64,000 nt of DNA from Hofstenia miamia (lineage: Eukaryota; Xenacoelomorpha; Acoela; Hofsteniidae), in NCBI GenBank assembly GCA_900660155.1, contig CABFPE010000187.1:463037-527036 (forward strand), in the 5' to 3' direction. Made by a program: the position numbers and the translations under genes. Shown here piece by piece: positions 46,120 through 57,133 of this stretch. The notes under the pieces were generated by a model. That model was not told the DNA's origin. It saw only the letters and a list, made by a program, of their open reading frames with translations, and did no database searches. The first letter of the stretch is position 1, and each line of letters begins with the position of its first letter.

Positions 46120-48126
46120 GCCAGAACAGTGGATTTAAAATAAAACCTAATTAAAATAAATTATAAATAATTTAAAATAAAATACTAATTTACAAAAAAA
46201 GGTAATATAACATGTAACTAAAAATGATAAATTATTAAAATAATCTAGCATTTACGGAAAGAATTGACATACACGGCAGGAGGTTCTTATACGGCTTGGC
46301 GTCTTCTTTTTGGATAACATTTTGATGGGTTAGGCATTAGGGAATTAAGAGGATGATCTTGATCAAAAGCGGATTTAAATAGCTTTGATGATAGATGTAA
46401 ACCTCCGAATTCAATTTGGTTTGCATTTTCACTGAAACCTGTGCACGATTACATATCTTTTGTAAAGTATACAGAACACTAGTTGTCATAAATAAAGTTT
46501 TCTTGCTATAATTTCCAACCAATCCTGGTCAAATCTTGATCAATGGTAGAATTTTGCTAAATTTAGCTTAGTAACTCTGAGTTAATCATTGCCTGCTGAA
46601 CAGTGTTGTAATTTCTAGCCACATTATTGACTATTTACCAAAATATTTAGTTCTAAAAGTTATGGAAATAGGTGGAAACTTTTGGAAAACATTGGAAAAT
46701 GTTTTTTTACAATAGTTCTATGTGCAGCCCTAGATAGTTGCGATTGTGATTGTCGAGGTTCAATTAGTCAAACTTAATTAAATCACTAATTTAGATGCTG
46801 CCCGGGAATTTCTCTTATTTATTAAATGTGATGACAGGTACAATTCATTCCCCAAGGTTGCTGCCCTACTGAATTTTTCTTGCACTTCCTATTAGTAGCG
46901 CCTGCATTTGAAAGATTTTTAATCATATAAGAGAATTACACCAATTGTAATAACCTTAAGTTTACAAGATTACCTCAAGTAATCCAAACCAAAAATGAAG
47001 AAGCAGTAGAAAATTTGAAATGTTCTTATAATTTTCACTAAACCAAAAAATCTTATTAATAGAAAATGCAATTAATGCACCTACCCCTAGGCTAATTTAT
47101 TGTTTTTCGTGGTGAAAGTTATCACATGATTCCTTGTAATATAGCTCTAGCACCCTTTTTTGCTTTTAGCTAGCGACCCCACTGAGTCTGTTCCTGTAGT
47201 TTCCAATATTTTTAATCCATTTAGTACATAGGCGTTGTAAACATTCTAATTTATCAACATGATCTGCAGGTGGACGCCAAACCTGAGATGGCAACATGAA
47301 GGAAGTCAGTAAATAAATGTAGAATAAATAGTGAAGCTTTTAAATTATTATAAACCAAATTGAATAAGCAGATTTTGGACAAAGAAATAGTAATAGTAGA
47401 AAATTACCAAGCATGAGTGATATAATTTAAATGCAACAAAGCATAATGGGGTATTTCTACTAGTAGTATTTGAATTGTGAAAATAATATAATCAATGTCT
47501 TTACCACAAAAAAAGTTTATCCATTGTTATTCCTGTGGAAACCCAAAATTGCTGCATGCAGCTTACATTTGCGATGATGAAATACAAGTGGATAACAATG
47601 ACTGTGAAAAAATATGTTAAACAATGCAGCAAGCCAGTACAGTAATTGTCAATCAACAGGCTAAACTATAATTGTTTATCAATGCTAATGACACAATTGC
47701 ATTCTGTCAGACTATAATTGACGTAGTCACTCATTGTTCAGAAAGAAATCTTCACAATGCCAACCAAAATCCCTTAATTAAAAACGCTTTGATAATTTTG
47801 CCTTACCTTGCATTTTAAGAAATCTGAAAGTAGGTATTAAATTATTTCAAATGAATTGGAGCTCAAAAAATCGTGGTCGTAGGATCATTCTCATAGTAGA
47901 TAGGGAAATTTCTTTCTGACGTTAATTCAACATTTAATATTTGTAGAAGAAATCAGTGCTTTTTCACCTGCCATTTAGAGATATATACGAACAGAGTTGT
48001 TATTACATAATAATATAGCTGTTTTCTCTTCTTTTAATACTCAACCCTTTTCTGGCAATTGTTCATTAAAATGATAAAGCCAAAAAAATTTTTTTTATAT
48101 TGTTGGGTCTACATCAAAAATGAAAT
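46120..48126. other. Intergenic DNA, nothing identified
   Basis: AT-rich, with one 61-codon minus-strand frame at 46337-46522 of no recognisable kind. No repeats or element ends were noticed. Confidence 0.4.
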
Positions 48127-48620
48127 ACACCACATAAATATATTGCATAACCATATATCCAATTATGTATTACTGCATCTATCTATATTTCAGAGCTGAG
48201 AAGATAATAAACACTTATCTTGACATCGAGTTAGAAATTAAAACTTTGTTAACTACAGTTGGCTTTGCTTCACTACACCACATAAATATATTGCATAACC
48301 ATATATCCAATTATGTATTACTGCATCTATCTATATTTCAGAGCTGAGATGATAATAAACACTTATCTTGACATCGAGTTAGAAATTAAAACTTTGTTAA
48401 CTACAGTTGGCTTTGCTTCACTACACCACATAAATATATTGCATAACCATATATCCAATTATGTATTACTGCATCTATCTATATTTCAGAGCTGAGATGA
48501 TAATAAACACTTATCTTGACATCGAGTTAGAAATTAAAACTTTGTTAACTACAGTTGGCTTTGCTTCACTACACCACATAAATATATTGCATAACCATAT
48601 ATCCAATTATGTATTACTGC
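48127..48620. repeat. 148-bp tandem repeat, 3.3 copies
   Basis: The unit begins acaccacataaatatattgc and contains catctatctatatttcagagc and aactttgttaactacagttg. Copies start at 48127, 48275, 48423 and 48571 (last one partial), with almost no differences. A diverged single copy of the middle part follows at 48915-49008. Overlapping 60-codon frames beginning MYYCIYLYFRAE arise in each unit but are repeat artefacts. Confidence 0.93.
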
Positions 48621-48914
48621 AAATAAGTAAGATGTGTTTCAAATAAACATGCAAACTCGCTCAGCTATCAAAGTGGACTACTTGTAAAAATGAGCCTGCA
48701 CTGGTTTTTTACTTTAACATCTATTTAAATCAAATTTTGATATCTTGTGGAGGGTGAAAAGCAACCACGTTGCAGCGCTCCGTCCTCTTCTTATGTTAAT
48801 CAAATTCTGCGGATACAGTTAGTAGTTAAGAATCGACAATGTAACTTCAACTTCCTAACATGTAGCAAAGTAGCACTTCAAACAAATTATGCCTTATTAG
48901 CTTGTAGGTTTTAT

Positions 48915-49008
48915 ATCTATCTATATTTAAGAGCTGAGAAGATAATAAACACTTATCTTGACATCGAATTAGAAATTGAAACTTTGTTAACTACAGTTGG
49001 CTTTGCTC
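48915..49008. repeat. Diverged single copy of the 148-bp repeat
   Basis: Reads tatctatctatatttaagagc ... ggctttgctc, matching the middle of the upstream unit with several substitutions. It shows the sequence existed as a dispersed or older copy before the recent tandem growth. Confidence 0.8.
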
Positions 49009-49350
49009 ATAGACTTCAGTCTTCTTTCTCAAAAACATTGCTTTGGCCAGCAGCCAGAATCTTTTAGGAACGGAGACGAGCCCAGGAGTTTTCTAAACTA
49101 TATTTACTTAATTGTTAGTTATTACATTTACAGGTGTTTCTGTCCTCAATAACTTATCTAGGCCAACCTTGTTGGATTCGTTAACTAGCACTTTTATTAC
49201 ATTAAGTGGTTCTAAATGCTTAGCTTGACGATTCCATATACGATCGCACTATATTTGTTAATGTTCTTTGACGGGTTAGTAATTTTGCCTATACATGATT
49301 TTACCTTGCTAAGGCTAATAGATTTATATTCAGTTGCTAACATCATACAT

Positions 49351-49471
49351 TAGGTAGACCATGTGATCTGTCACATTTTGAAAAAAATTCACGTTTAACC
49401 ACCAAGATAATTAGCAATGTGACGTGTTTTTACAACTTTTTTACTACCAATCACGTAGTCTAACCGTGGCC
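49351..49471. mobile_element. MITE, same family as 12765-12966
   Basis: The right end tagtctaaccgtggcc (to 49471) is followed by TTA and matches the terminal repeat of the MITE at 12765. The internal tagcaatgtga and tttaaccacc also match. The left end (taggtagaccatgtgatctg) is more degraded. About 120 bp, no coding capacity. Confidence 0.65.
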
Positions 49472-49532
49472 TTACTGTTCAATAAGTGTGAGCCAAACAG
49501 CCTGATGCTAGTAATTTAGTTTGCTACTTTTC

Positions 49533-50005
49533 TAGGAAATGGGACAATACTAGAGGGTGACATCGAGTACCCGATAAACCCGACCCAATTTCGGGTTTCG
49601 GGTCGGGTCGGATTCTGGTACAAAGATTAGATTTATCGTAAAAAGCATTTTGACCTAAATATCGCTTGATTTGAGAAATATCCAAGACATTAAGTGATAC
49701 CAATGAGTGCTGTTCCCCTATCAGGAAATGATTATTGTTAATTGTCATTTGATTGGCCTGNNNNNNNNNNNNNNNNNNNNNAGGAAATGGGACAATACTA
49801 GAGGGTGACATCGAGTACCCGATAAACCCGACCCAATTTCGGGTTTCGGGTCGGGTCGGATTCTGGTACAAAGATTAGATTTATCGTAAAAAGCATTTTG
49901 ACCTAAATATCGCTTGATTTGAGAAATATCCAAGACATTAAGTGATACCAATGAGTGCTGTTCCCCTATCAGGAAATGATTATTGTTAATTGTCATTTGA
50001 TTGGA
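49533..50005. other. 21-N assembly gap with duplicated flanks
   Basis: Ns occupy 49761-49781. The ~227 bases before the gap (aggaaatgggacaatac ... tgattggcctg) reappear almost unchanged after it (49782-50007, ending ttgattggactg). As at 30178, unmerged overlapping contig ends are the simplest explanation. Confidence 0.85.
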
Positions 50006-50628
50006 CTGAGATCCATAACCTCAAATCCAATTCAAAATTTTGGTCAGTTTAGGGTTGTAAATATTCTAATCGAGTCGGGTTCGGGTCCATATTTACCTGA
50101 TATTGCTCTATTCTAGCCAACACTGAAGAAAATAAACGTCTTATTTGGTAGTGAAATTGTTGTTTCGGTTGAAGAGAACATTTTGACCAGAAAAATTTTC
50201 AGGTAGTGTAATTAATATTTCTTTAGGCCAAAGTAAACATTTAACATTTAATAAATATTCATCATACATTTTTTAGAATTGCTATTAACAATTCTTATAT
50301 TTGTTTGCAATTATTTTCATTAGCACTATGTATCTCAAATATTTTACCATAATATTTAAAAAATCCATAAATGAACAAAAAAATTGCCCATTTTGTTTCA
50401 TAAGCTTCTGCTCATTGGAATGAACAAAAATTTAAACTTTTGTTCATTACAGCGAATATTATAATCGTTTGTGCTGTAAATTTTCTATGTATAAGTTTGC
50501 AAATAATCTCAATAAGTAAGTTTTAAGATGAAAATCATGCCTTTTAAGTGATCATATAAAACGCGTTTATTTATATTGGTTTGTATACCAGTTTCGGGAA
50601 TTGTAAAGCAAATAAAAATAACATTTAA

Positions 50629-50709
50629 GGCTACGGCTAGACTATTTGATTGTCCAGATTTAATTAGAATCGCACGTCTAACCACCCTAGATAATTAGCA
50701 ATGTGACTC
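50629..50709. mobile_element. Partial MITE, same family as 12765-12966
   Basis: Starts ggctacggctagactatttg after TTAA and continues to cacgtctaaccaccctagat + aattagcaatgtgac. It therefore has the left terminus and the inner block of the family, but no right terminus was found. Confidence 0.55.
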
Positions 50710-51533
50710 TTGAAATTCAAATTATTTGCTAACCATTATTAAGTGTCAAAGTTTATTACAATTATAATGTATTTATTAACATTATAGCGTGTGTGTGTCA
50801 CACTTAAAAGCATTGTGTCTTTAAACGCTTATATCGATGAAATATTTTTGATCAAATAGAAGATTTTTTAATGGGTGACATTTTTAATCATATGAAATTT
50901 AATTGTAGTTTAACTTAGAATTTGGACTTTAAAAGCATTTTACTTCATGAAAAATTATTATGATTACGTTATTTTCGTTTTTATAATGAGGTGGACCATT
51001 TTAATGTATGTAAGACTATAGCATGAAATGCTGCTTTAGTTCAATTTAATGTATATGCAAGCATGCTGCTAATAATACCTTGGAAGCAACGTTTAAGAAA
51101 TTCCTCAAATCAGGTCACCGGGTATTATATTTTGCTATTTTACCGGTTCTCATTGACCCACCCCGGGATTACTAAACTTTTCATGTGCTATAAAGCACCA
51201 AATCCCCTCCTGTTGCCTGGGCCATATTTTGTGATTAGTAAGTTGATTATTCTTCCCATTTAATTTACCATGTCAAAAGTTAAGATGTTAAATTGAATAG
51301 TTTATCGTAGCCTCTCTTCAATATTAAAAAATCTTCTGCATATTCATATCTGCTTTAAACCTGTTAATTTCAATTACATTATTTACTTATTTAAAGACAG
51401 TTTCTATTTGAGCTTGGGGAATTATAAAAGAGCAAAAGCTTCCAAATTCCCCTTTGTGTTAACATTTAAAAATTAAAAACTGATGTCAGTGACCATTTTG
51501 CAAAACTTCGAAGCCTTAACTAAGCGAATTATA

Positions 51534-51557
51534 CAGCGCCTCCTATAGGAGGCGCTG
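51534..51557. repeat. Perfect 24-bp GC-rich palindrome
   Basis: CAGCGCCTCC, central TATA, GGAGGCGCTG, with complete symmetry. It stands out sharply in AT-rich DNA. It could be the joined ends of an excised transposon or a very short MITE. Confidence 0.85.
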
Positions 51558-51671
51558 GAATTATATTTTGAGTAGGCTTAACTGTTTTAAATCAAGGTTT
51601 TATCCCTAAGCTGTCTATCGTCCGTTTTAAAGTACAAACTGTTTATTCCACATTCACAAATAATTTTATCC

Positions 51672-51780
51672 TAGCCTATTAGCAAATTCAAAAATCGTGA
51701 GGTATGGGGAAGGCCTATTGGGGAACATGCTTTAATGCAATGTCGAAAATTTCTCTTAAAACCTGTTGTTGTGGTTGTGG
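51672..51780. repeat. Dispersed repeat, inverted copy of 22108-22210
   Basis: Reverse complement of the element in MGAT1 intron B, with the core ttggggaacatgctttaatg + caatg. Class unknown. Confidence 0.7.
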
Positions 51781-52336
51781 CTAAAATTTTTTAAAAGACT
51801 AATAATTTTTCTTTAAAAAGTTCGAATTATTTTCCATGAAACAAAATCCGGTAGCAGATTTAGAGCGAAAAAGAAACAACTTTCAGATTGTTTATAGTGT
51901 TAATAGTTTTTGATCTATAAACGCTTTAGAAAATTTCTACATGATTTTGAAAATTTATTAAAAATACTCAGACAGTTTGAATTAATCTATTGATACTTAA
52001 ACTACTTACTCAGTTGCAGGGCTAAATTGATAGAAATACTAATAAATTTAAAATGTTTAGAAAATTCCTCATTAAATAACTGTGTCTTATTAAATTTCCC
52101 TATACAAATCTATTTTATTATTTGATAAAAAATCTGTTTTGTCATTACTATTTTTAGAAAAATAATGTCAACTCCCCTGCATGCAATGCTTATGTTAATT
52201 TTGTTATTGTTTTGATTGAACATTACAGAAAGCACTTATTATGTAATGAATGGGGACAGCTTAAACGTAAATTTAAAGAATTCTTATCTAATATGTGAGA
52301 AATAACCGCACTGATATGAGTAATGTCTTTATACCA

Positions 52337-52341
52337 TTTAG
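52337..52341 (+). other. Possible splice acceptor before the Smoothened-like frame
   Basis: TTTAG preceded by ataccat, the same acceptor style as in MGAT1. The frame is open directly downstream (tat aca tta ttc cca atg) in the reading phase of the receptor. Confidence 0.35.
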
Positions 52342-52356
52342 TATACATTATTCCCA

Positions 52357-54249
52357 ATGGAGTGTTGGCGAGCAGTGACGACAGGGTGCTCTGCCCATGC
52401 AAACGTTCCTTATTGCAAAGCCTCGTTAGAGCCTCTTACGTATAACCTGCTTGAAAATTTTAACTCAACCAGACTTTTTTTCGCAGCGCAGCACTTGCCG
52501 TCGTGCTGGGAGCATCTTAGTTTGCTGCTTTGCGTGCTATCCCAAGTACCTTGTAAAAATAATACTGAAGGGATTTCAGTAAAGAAAGTTGATACTGAAT
52601 TGTGTCTAAGTGCACATGAGCATTGTCCTGCCATTGGTAGAATATTAGGATGGACTTACGAGTTTGCATGTTCAAACTTCAAGAACTTCCACCGCGAGTG
52701 TTTTGTTTCACATAAATTAGTGTCTCAAGAGTCCGCAGAATGCATCTACCCTTTGGTATACACAAATGTTGTAGATTCATACATCAACCCTGATATTCAG
52801 CATTGCGGGATTCCTTGCGACACTGCATTCTCCGACTCTATTTACTTAAAAACATTAATCCGTCCATTGTTTACGTTTATTTCAATTACACTGTGTCTTA
52901 TTGGATTCCTACTTCAGAAGGTGAACACGGTAAACAGTCAATCTAAAAATGGTTCTTGCTTTCGCGCCATATTAGCAGCAATATTAATGTGTAATATCAG
53001 CAGTATTATATCAATATATGCATACTACAGTAACATTTTCTACCATTGCAATCCAGATGGCTCACTAAGATATTCAGTTAAATTGGAAATGGACAGAAAG
53101 ACAGTTCTGATATTAATTCAATATATGTTAAATCATATTGGAGTACTAAGCGGCTGCATTTGGTTTGTAAGATTGACATGGTTTTGGAAGAATATTGCTG
53201 CTAATCGTAACGAATTTGGTTCTTCATTTTATAGTGCTATTGAAAAAAATGAAGTTCTTATTGGCTGGGCTCTACCTGCTATTTCTTCTGCTGTTATCAT
53301 AATTTTCCATCATATTTATTATGACACACTTACAGGCGATCCAACGTTATGCGTTAACACATCCAAAAACCTATTTTACATCTACTGTATTACTCCAGTA
53401 CTGCTACTAGAAGTATTTACTCTAAGAAATCTAATATCTGTAATAAGATTACTACCCGACATTGACAACACTAAAAAACAAACTGTTAATGTGTTGAGGA
53501 TAAAGCTTATATCATGTTCTATACTTTCTATTATAATATTAGCAATTGTGATAGGGACCTGCTATTCCATTATGCAACTGTCTACACAATTCGAAAGGCA
53601 CTACCATGAAGCTGTGTCCACTGCATTCAAAGAACTGCAGCCCAATATTTCATCATTCACGTTTCATAATGCGTACTATATAATATATCCATTTCAAGAG
53701 ATTGTGAGTTCTTTAGTGGTGTTTTCCTTAATCTTAGTGCTATTTGACATTGCCAGTTTTCAAAATGTTAAACACGCGTTCCTTTTGAAACTTGGGATTG
53801 GCCACGTCATTGAATTGATTCCACGCTCTGACGATGGTAATAGTTTTCACACATTTCATTCCCATACTGGTAATCTTTTAATTGGAATAGAAAAACTAGC
53901 GTTAAAGCAAAACACAACGATTGATGATTTATCTAAACTCTCGGAAAGTAAAGCCATTCCTTCTTCAAATACCGGTCTGGGTCAAATTAGCAATACCGAA
54001 ACACAAAAAGCAGACGATTGTTCCCAATGCGTTAGGCAAACGCGTATTCGCCATTGGCTTAATAATGGAGTTTCAAAAGCAGAAATTATGCCAGATAACT
54101 TATTGGGTACAGAAATTTCAGCTAGATCTCGTCCTCAACAATATACAATGAAAAATATGCGTATGTTCGATAGAGACAGTGATGCATTTGATTCAGAAAT
54201 GGACCCACCCACCGAGTTAAAAAGTAGCATTTGCACAGCGTTGTTATAA
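52357..54249 (+). CDS. Smoothened-like Frizzled-class 7TM receptor, single open frame
   Basis: Frizzled-class receptor, best matched to Smoothened, the plasma-membrane/ciliary transducer of Hedgehog signalling. 630 codons without an intron. Residues 20-155 form a cysteine-rich domain and linker: LEPLTYN, PSCWEHLSLLLCVLSQVPC (human SMO: PRCWAVIQPLLCAVYMPKC), LCLSAHEHC, GWTYEFAC, CIYPLVYTN, then HCGIPC. Seven hydrophobic segments lie near 167-188, 203-224, 247-271, 299-320, 340-364, 381-404 and 442-466, with GCIWFVRLTWFWKN in TM3 and a conserved Cys in the second outer loop (TGDPTLCVN). The ~165-residue tail ends in SSICTALL, much shorter than in fly Smo. Two usual cysteines flanking 'EPL.YN' are absent. 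There is no signal peptide at this ATG. An in-frame TAG sits at 52339-52341 and doubles as a TTTAG splice acceptor, so an upstream exon with the signal peptide is likely. A plain Frizzled is less likely. Confidence 0.82.
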   Translation: MECWRAVTTGCSAHANVPYCKASLEPLTYNLLENFNSTRLFFAAQHLPSCWEHLSLLLCVLSQVPCKNNTEGISVKKVDTELCLSAHEHCPAIGRILGWTYEFACSNFKNFHRECFVSHKLVSQESAECIYPLVYTNVVDSYINPDIQHCGIPCDTAFSDSIYLKTLIRPLFTFISITLCLIGFLLQKVNTVNSQSKNGSCFRAILAAILMCNISSIISIYAYYSNIFYHCNPDGSLRYSVKLEMDRKTVLILIQYMLNHIGVLSGCIWFVRLTWFWKNIAANRNEFGSSFYSAIEKNEVLIGWALPAISSAVIIIFHHIYYDTLTGDPTLCVNTSKNLFYIYCITPVLLLEVFTLRNLISVIRLLPDIDNTKKQTVNVLRIKLISCSILSIIILAIVIGTCYSIMQLSTQFERHYHEAVSTAFKELQPNISSFTFHNAYYIIYPFQEIVSSLVVFSLILVLFDIASFQNVKHAFLLKLGIGHVIELIPRSDDGNSFHTFHSHTGNLLIGIEKLALKQNTTIDDLSKLSESKAIPSSNTGLGQISNTETQKADDCSQCVRQTRIRHWLNNGVSKAEIMPDNLLGTEISARSRPQQYTMKNMRMFDRDSDAFDSEMDPPTELKSSICTALL

Positions 54250-54849
54250 TTAAAATGTTTTAGCAATTTTTAAGAGACTTTCATATTGGCTCTAATATAA
54301 GTCTATCAATCGTGCAGTAGAAATTTATTTATATAGATTTATTGTATATTCGCAATGAAGGCGAATCACTATGCAATTGAAATAGCACACAGAAGGATTA
54401 TTTCTCTGACATATCTTATACAAAGTAACCATAGCTATTTGCAATTAAATGGCTACGTGTTAATGCACATTATTTCCAACCATATTGAATTTTCTTCTTG
54501 GGAAAATTTTAATATATAATTACTTGATGTCATAAATACATTTTCTACGTGTCATATGACAACTTTCACAATTCAATTGTCGAGTTTTATCTTGTGCAGA
54601 ATTTCCCATTGTTAATTTGAAATAAAATTTTCACTTTTTCTATACTTTAAAAAATTGAAGGTTCAGCGATTAATTCCAGATGATAGGTAGAAATCCCAGA
54701 TTGAAATGTGGATCATTTCTTATACAAATTTGGATGAGAGGTTTTAATGTTCTTCATTTTCTTGCATTTTATGATTGAGTTTTATCATATAGAGAGAACT
54801 TGATAACTTATCAACATTGAGATCATTAAAATAACTGCCAATAGTAATC
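54250..54849. other. 3' flank of the Smoothened-like gene
   Basis: Probable 3'UTR and downstream DNA. AATAAA occurs at 54621, about 370 bases after the stop, and may be the polyadenylation signal. Nothing else was recognised. Confidence 0.4.
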
Positions 54850-56480
54850 AATAAATGCTGGGAACTTTATGTAGTTATAAGGTGGAAGTAATTTGTCAAT
54901 TTTATAAAATTTAGTGGGGTGTTTATTTGGATTAACTGCTTAGGACTTGGGATTGATTAATAAATGCATTTTTTTCAAAGCACTAGGACTTTTAAAAACA
55001 TTAATGGCCCATTTATATTGAATTTCAAGCTTCTTAATTTGTTCTTCGCCTATGTTTAAAAATAAAATACTACTATAATTAAAATGGTTAATTACCAAAG
55101 AATATGGAAGTTCTATTTTCTGGTAGTTGGCTTAAAACATGGCTTATAGTTTTTATACCAATAGCAATTTTCTTTTATAATGATTTAACATGTTCATTAA
55201 ATAGTAATTTTGAATCAAATGTAACTCCTAAATATTTAAATAATGAAATTTCGGAAGCTTGGGAATTTTTTACTAACAGAAATTTTTTTACACGATTTTT
55301 ATAGCATTTTTTAGGACTAAGTAAGCACAATTCAGTTTTTTAGCATTAATTCTAAATTTATGCATTGAAAAGTAATTGCATAAAGATTGATTTATTGTCT
55401 TATCATCAGATTTGTCAACACAAAATAAACAGGTATCATCAGCATATTGAATAAAATTGGTCTTTGTACGATATTTCATATTTGTAGAAATATTAAATAG
55501 TATTGGCCTAGAATAGTTCCCTGTGTTATACCATTTTTGATCGGAAACCAATTTGAAAATACTTTATTTACTTTAACCCGTTGAATTCTGTTATTAAGAT
55601 AATTTGTGACGAAACCCATGCCTATATGCCTACGTTTTTCATATCACATTTTATGATTGATTGAGTCAAAAGCTTTAGAAATATCCAAGCAAGCAATTGC
55701 GACATAGTTTATTTATCTAAGGAATTCCTCAAGTGTTCAGTAACTTGGATGAGAGCATCGGTAGCAAAAAAATGATTTCGAAATCCATACTGTGCTTCAG
55801 AAATTAGGTATATATGATATATATATATATATGATAAACGTTTCTCAAATATTTTACTAATTGGCAATTTTATCGAGATTGGTCTATAATTTGAGACAAT
55901 ATTTTCATCAAGTTTTCAGAATATCAGGAAAATACTAGTTTTGATGCATTCATTAAAAATAATATTTAGTGGTTTACTAATAACTAAAGCAGTTTCTTTC
56001 AAAATCCAAGCAGGAATTTTTGCAGGACCATTTGATTTATTTGATTTGAATTTTGTTATTGCTCTTATAATCTCTGTGGAATATTAAATTTAATTTATTC
56101 TTTTTCCTAATTTCCAAGGTTGATAAAGGTTTCGTTTTCAGTATTTGCAATTTTTATAGGGCATTTTGAAAATTTTGATCATGGTCATAAAATGCAACTA
56201 TGTTGCTCTATGATTGAATCCGTTGAAAAAGTTATTAGAATATGAATTTTGCGCTTTTCTAATAGTAACATTACTAAAATTTCTGGCCTTTTTCTAACGA
56301 CAAAAACTTACATTGGTTCTTAATATTAGGTAGTCTTTATGGGCTTGATTTTTATTTTTTATACACCGTTTACAATTGGAGTCAATCCAAGGTTTATTAT
56401 CATAATTATTTTTTGAAAGCAATAATTATATAGTTTTTTTCAGGTCAATAAATGTCAAAAAAACATTCAAGCTTAGTTAG
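54850..56480 (-). pseudogene. Non-LTR reverse transcriptase remnant, copy 1 of the 55-59 kb cluster
   Basis: The minus strand, read from high to low coordinates, gives DNKPWIDSNCKRCIKNKNQA (endonuclease-RT linker near 56400), SNGPAKIPAWILKETALV (near 56030), SNYRPISIKLPISKIFEKR (near 55880), a broken first-Asp block, then YADDTCLFCVDKSDDKTINQ (catalytic YADD near 55440), FRINAKKLNCAYLV, and a post-RT region (ISLFKYLGVTFDSKLLFNEH near 55230). The order and spacing are those of a jockey/RTE-like ORF2. Numerous stops and frameshifts are present. Confidence 0.88.
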
Positions 56481-56489
56481 AAATTTGTC

Positions 56490-57133
56490 TAGATAAGATA
56501 AGATAAGATAAGACAATCTTTATTAAGAGAAGGTAATGTAATTAATACAAACTCAAAATAGCGTCATTAAAAAAAATAAAACAAAATCATACTATTTACA
56601 AACCTATACATTGCTAAGAAGGCTAAGAATAAGTCTACATTCTAGTAATTGTGTAATTGCTATTATAGAATTTGTACCCTGTCCAAGATCTTCCTGAGAT
56701 GAATTTTTGCTTAAGAATAAATCTTTTCACACTATTTCGGAATTCTTTCAGTTTTGTAATATGCTTAATTTCGTTAGGTAGATTATTCCATTGCCTTGTG
56801 GCTACGTTTAAAAATGAATTTTCTTTAACTTTACGTCTGAACCTAGTGACAACATATTTCTTAGACCGTCTATTGAAAGTTTTCTTGAATTCAGGGAGAT
56901 TTATCTTATCATAAGGCGGAATTTCGTTAGCAGCTTTGAAAAATAATGTAGCAATATTGATTTGTATTAATTGTTGAGGAGAAGGACACGTTTCCAAAAT
57001 ATAATTTTTGGTGTTACTAGAATTTCTTTTGCAAACATTTAAAGCTCATCTATATTGCAGCTGAAGTTTATTTATCAATGATGTGCTCAAATTTGAAAAT
57101 ATCACACTCCCGTAATTTAGGTGGCTCATAATA
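56490..57133 (-). mobile_element. Non-LTR retrotransposon 3' end with (TTATC)n tail
   Basis: On the minus strand an ORF end and ~140-base 3'UTR are followed by AATAAAGATTGTC and four to five TTATC units (gataagataagataagataag on the + strand, 56493-56513). Such short tandem tails are typical of some non-LTR retrotransposon 3' ends. The element sits against copy 1 and is 5'-truncated. Confidence 0.75.
56635..56997 (-). pseudogene. C-terminal part of non-LTR ORF2
   Basis: A 120-codon frame including QINIATLFFKAANEIPPYDK, TRFRRKVKENSFLNVATRQW and NNLPNEIKHITKLKEFRNSV, which ends in the stop at 56635. The 'N.A.RQWN.LP.EI......F....K' pattern is the C-terminal domain of many CR1/jockey ORF2 proteins. 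The frame is undamaged, suggesting a younger copy than its neighbours. Frames further upstream toward 57130 continue the same protein in broken form. Confidence 0.75.

Larger units (their letters stand above)
50710..52340. other. Sequence upstream of the Smoothened-like gene
   Basis: AT-rich, containing the inverted dispersed repeat at 51672-51780 and a perfect palindrome at 51534-51557. No exon upstream of the receptor could be identified. Confidence 0.4.

Noticed and set aside
48165-48646. Three near-identical ~60-codon frames beginning MYYCIYLYF
   Set aside because: They arise once per 148-bp tandem unit, shift frame between units, and show no protein features beyond the repeat.
49524-49996. 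Frames reading LCTRIRPDPKPEIGSG on the minus strand
   Set aside because: They are translations of the duplicated GC-rich motif on either side of an assembly gap and include Ns.
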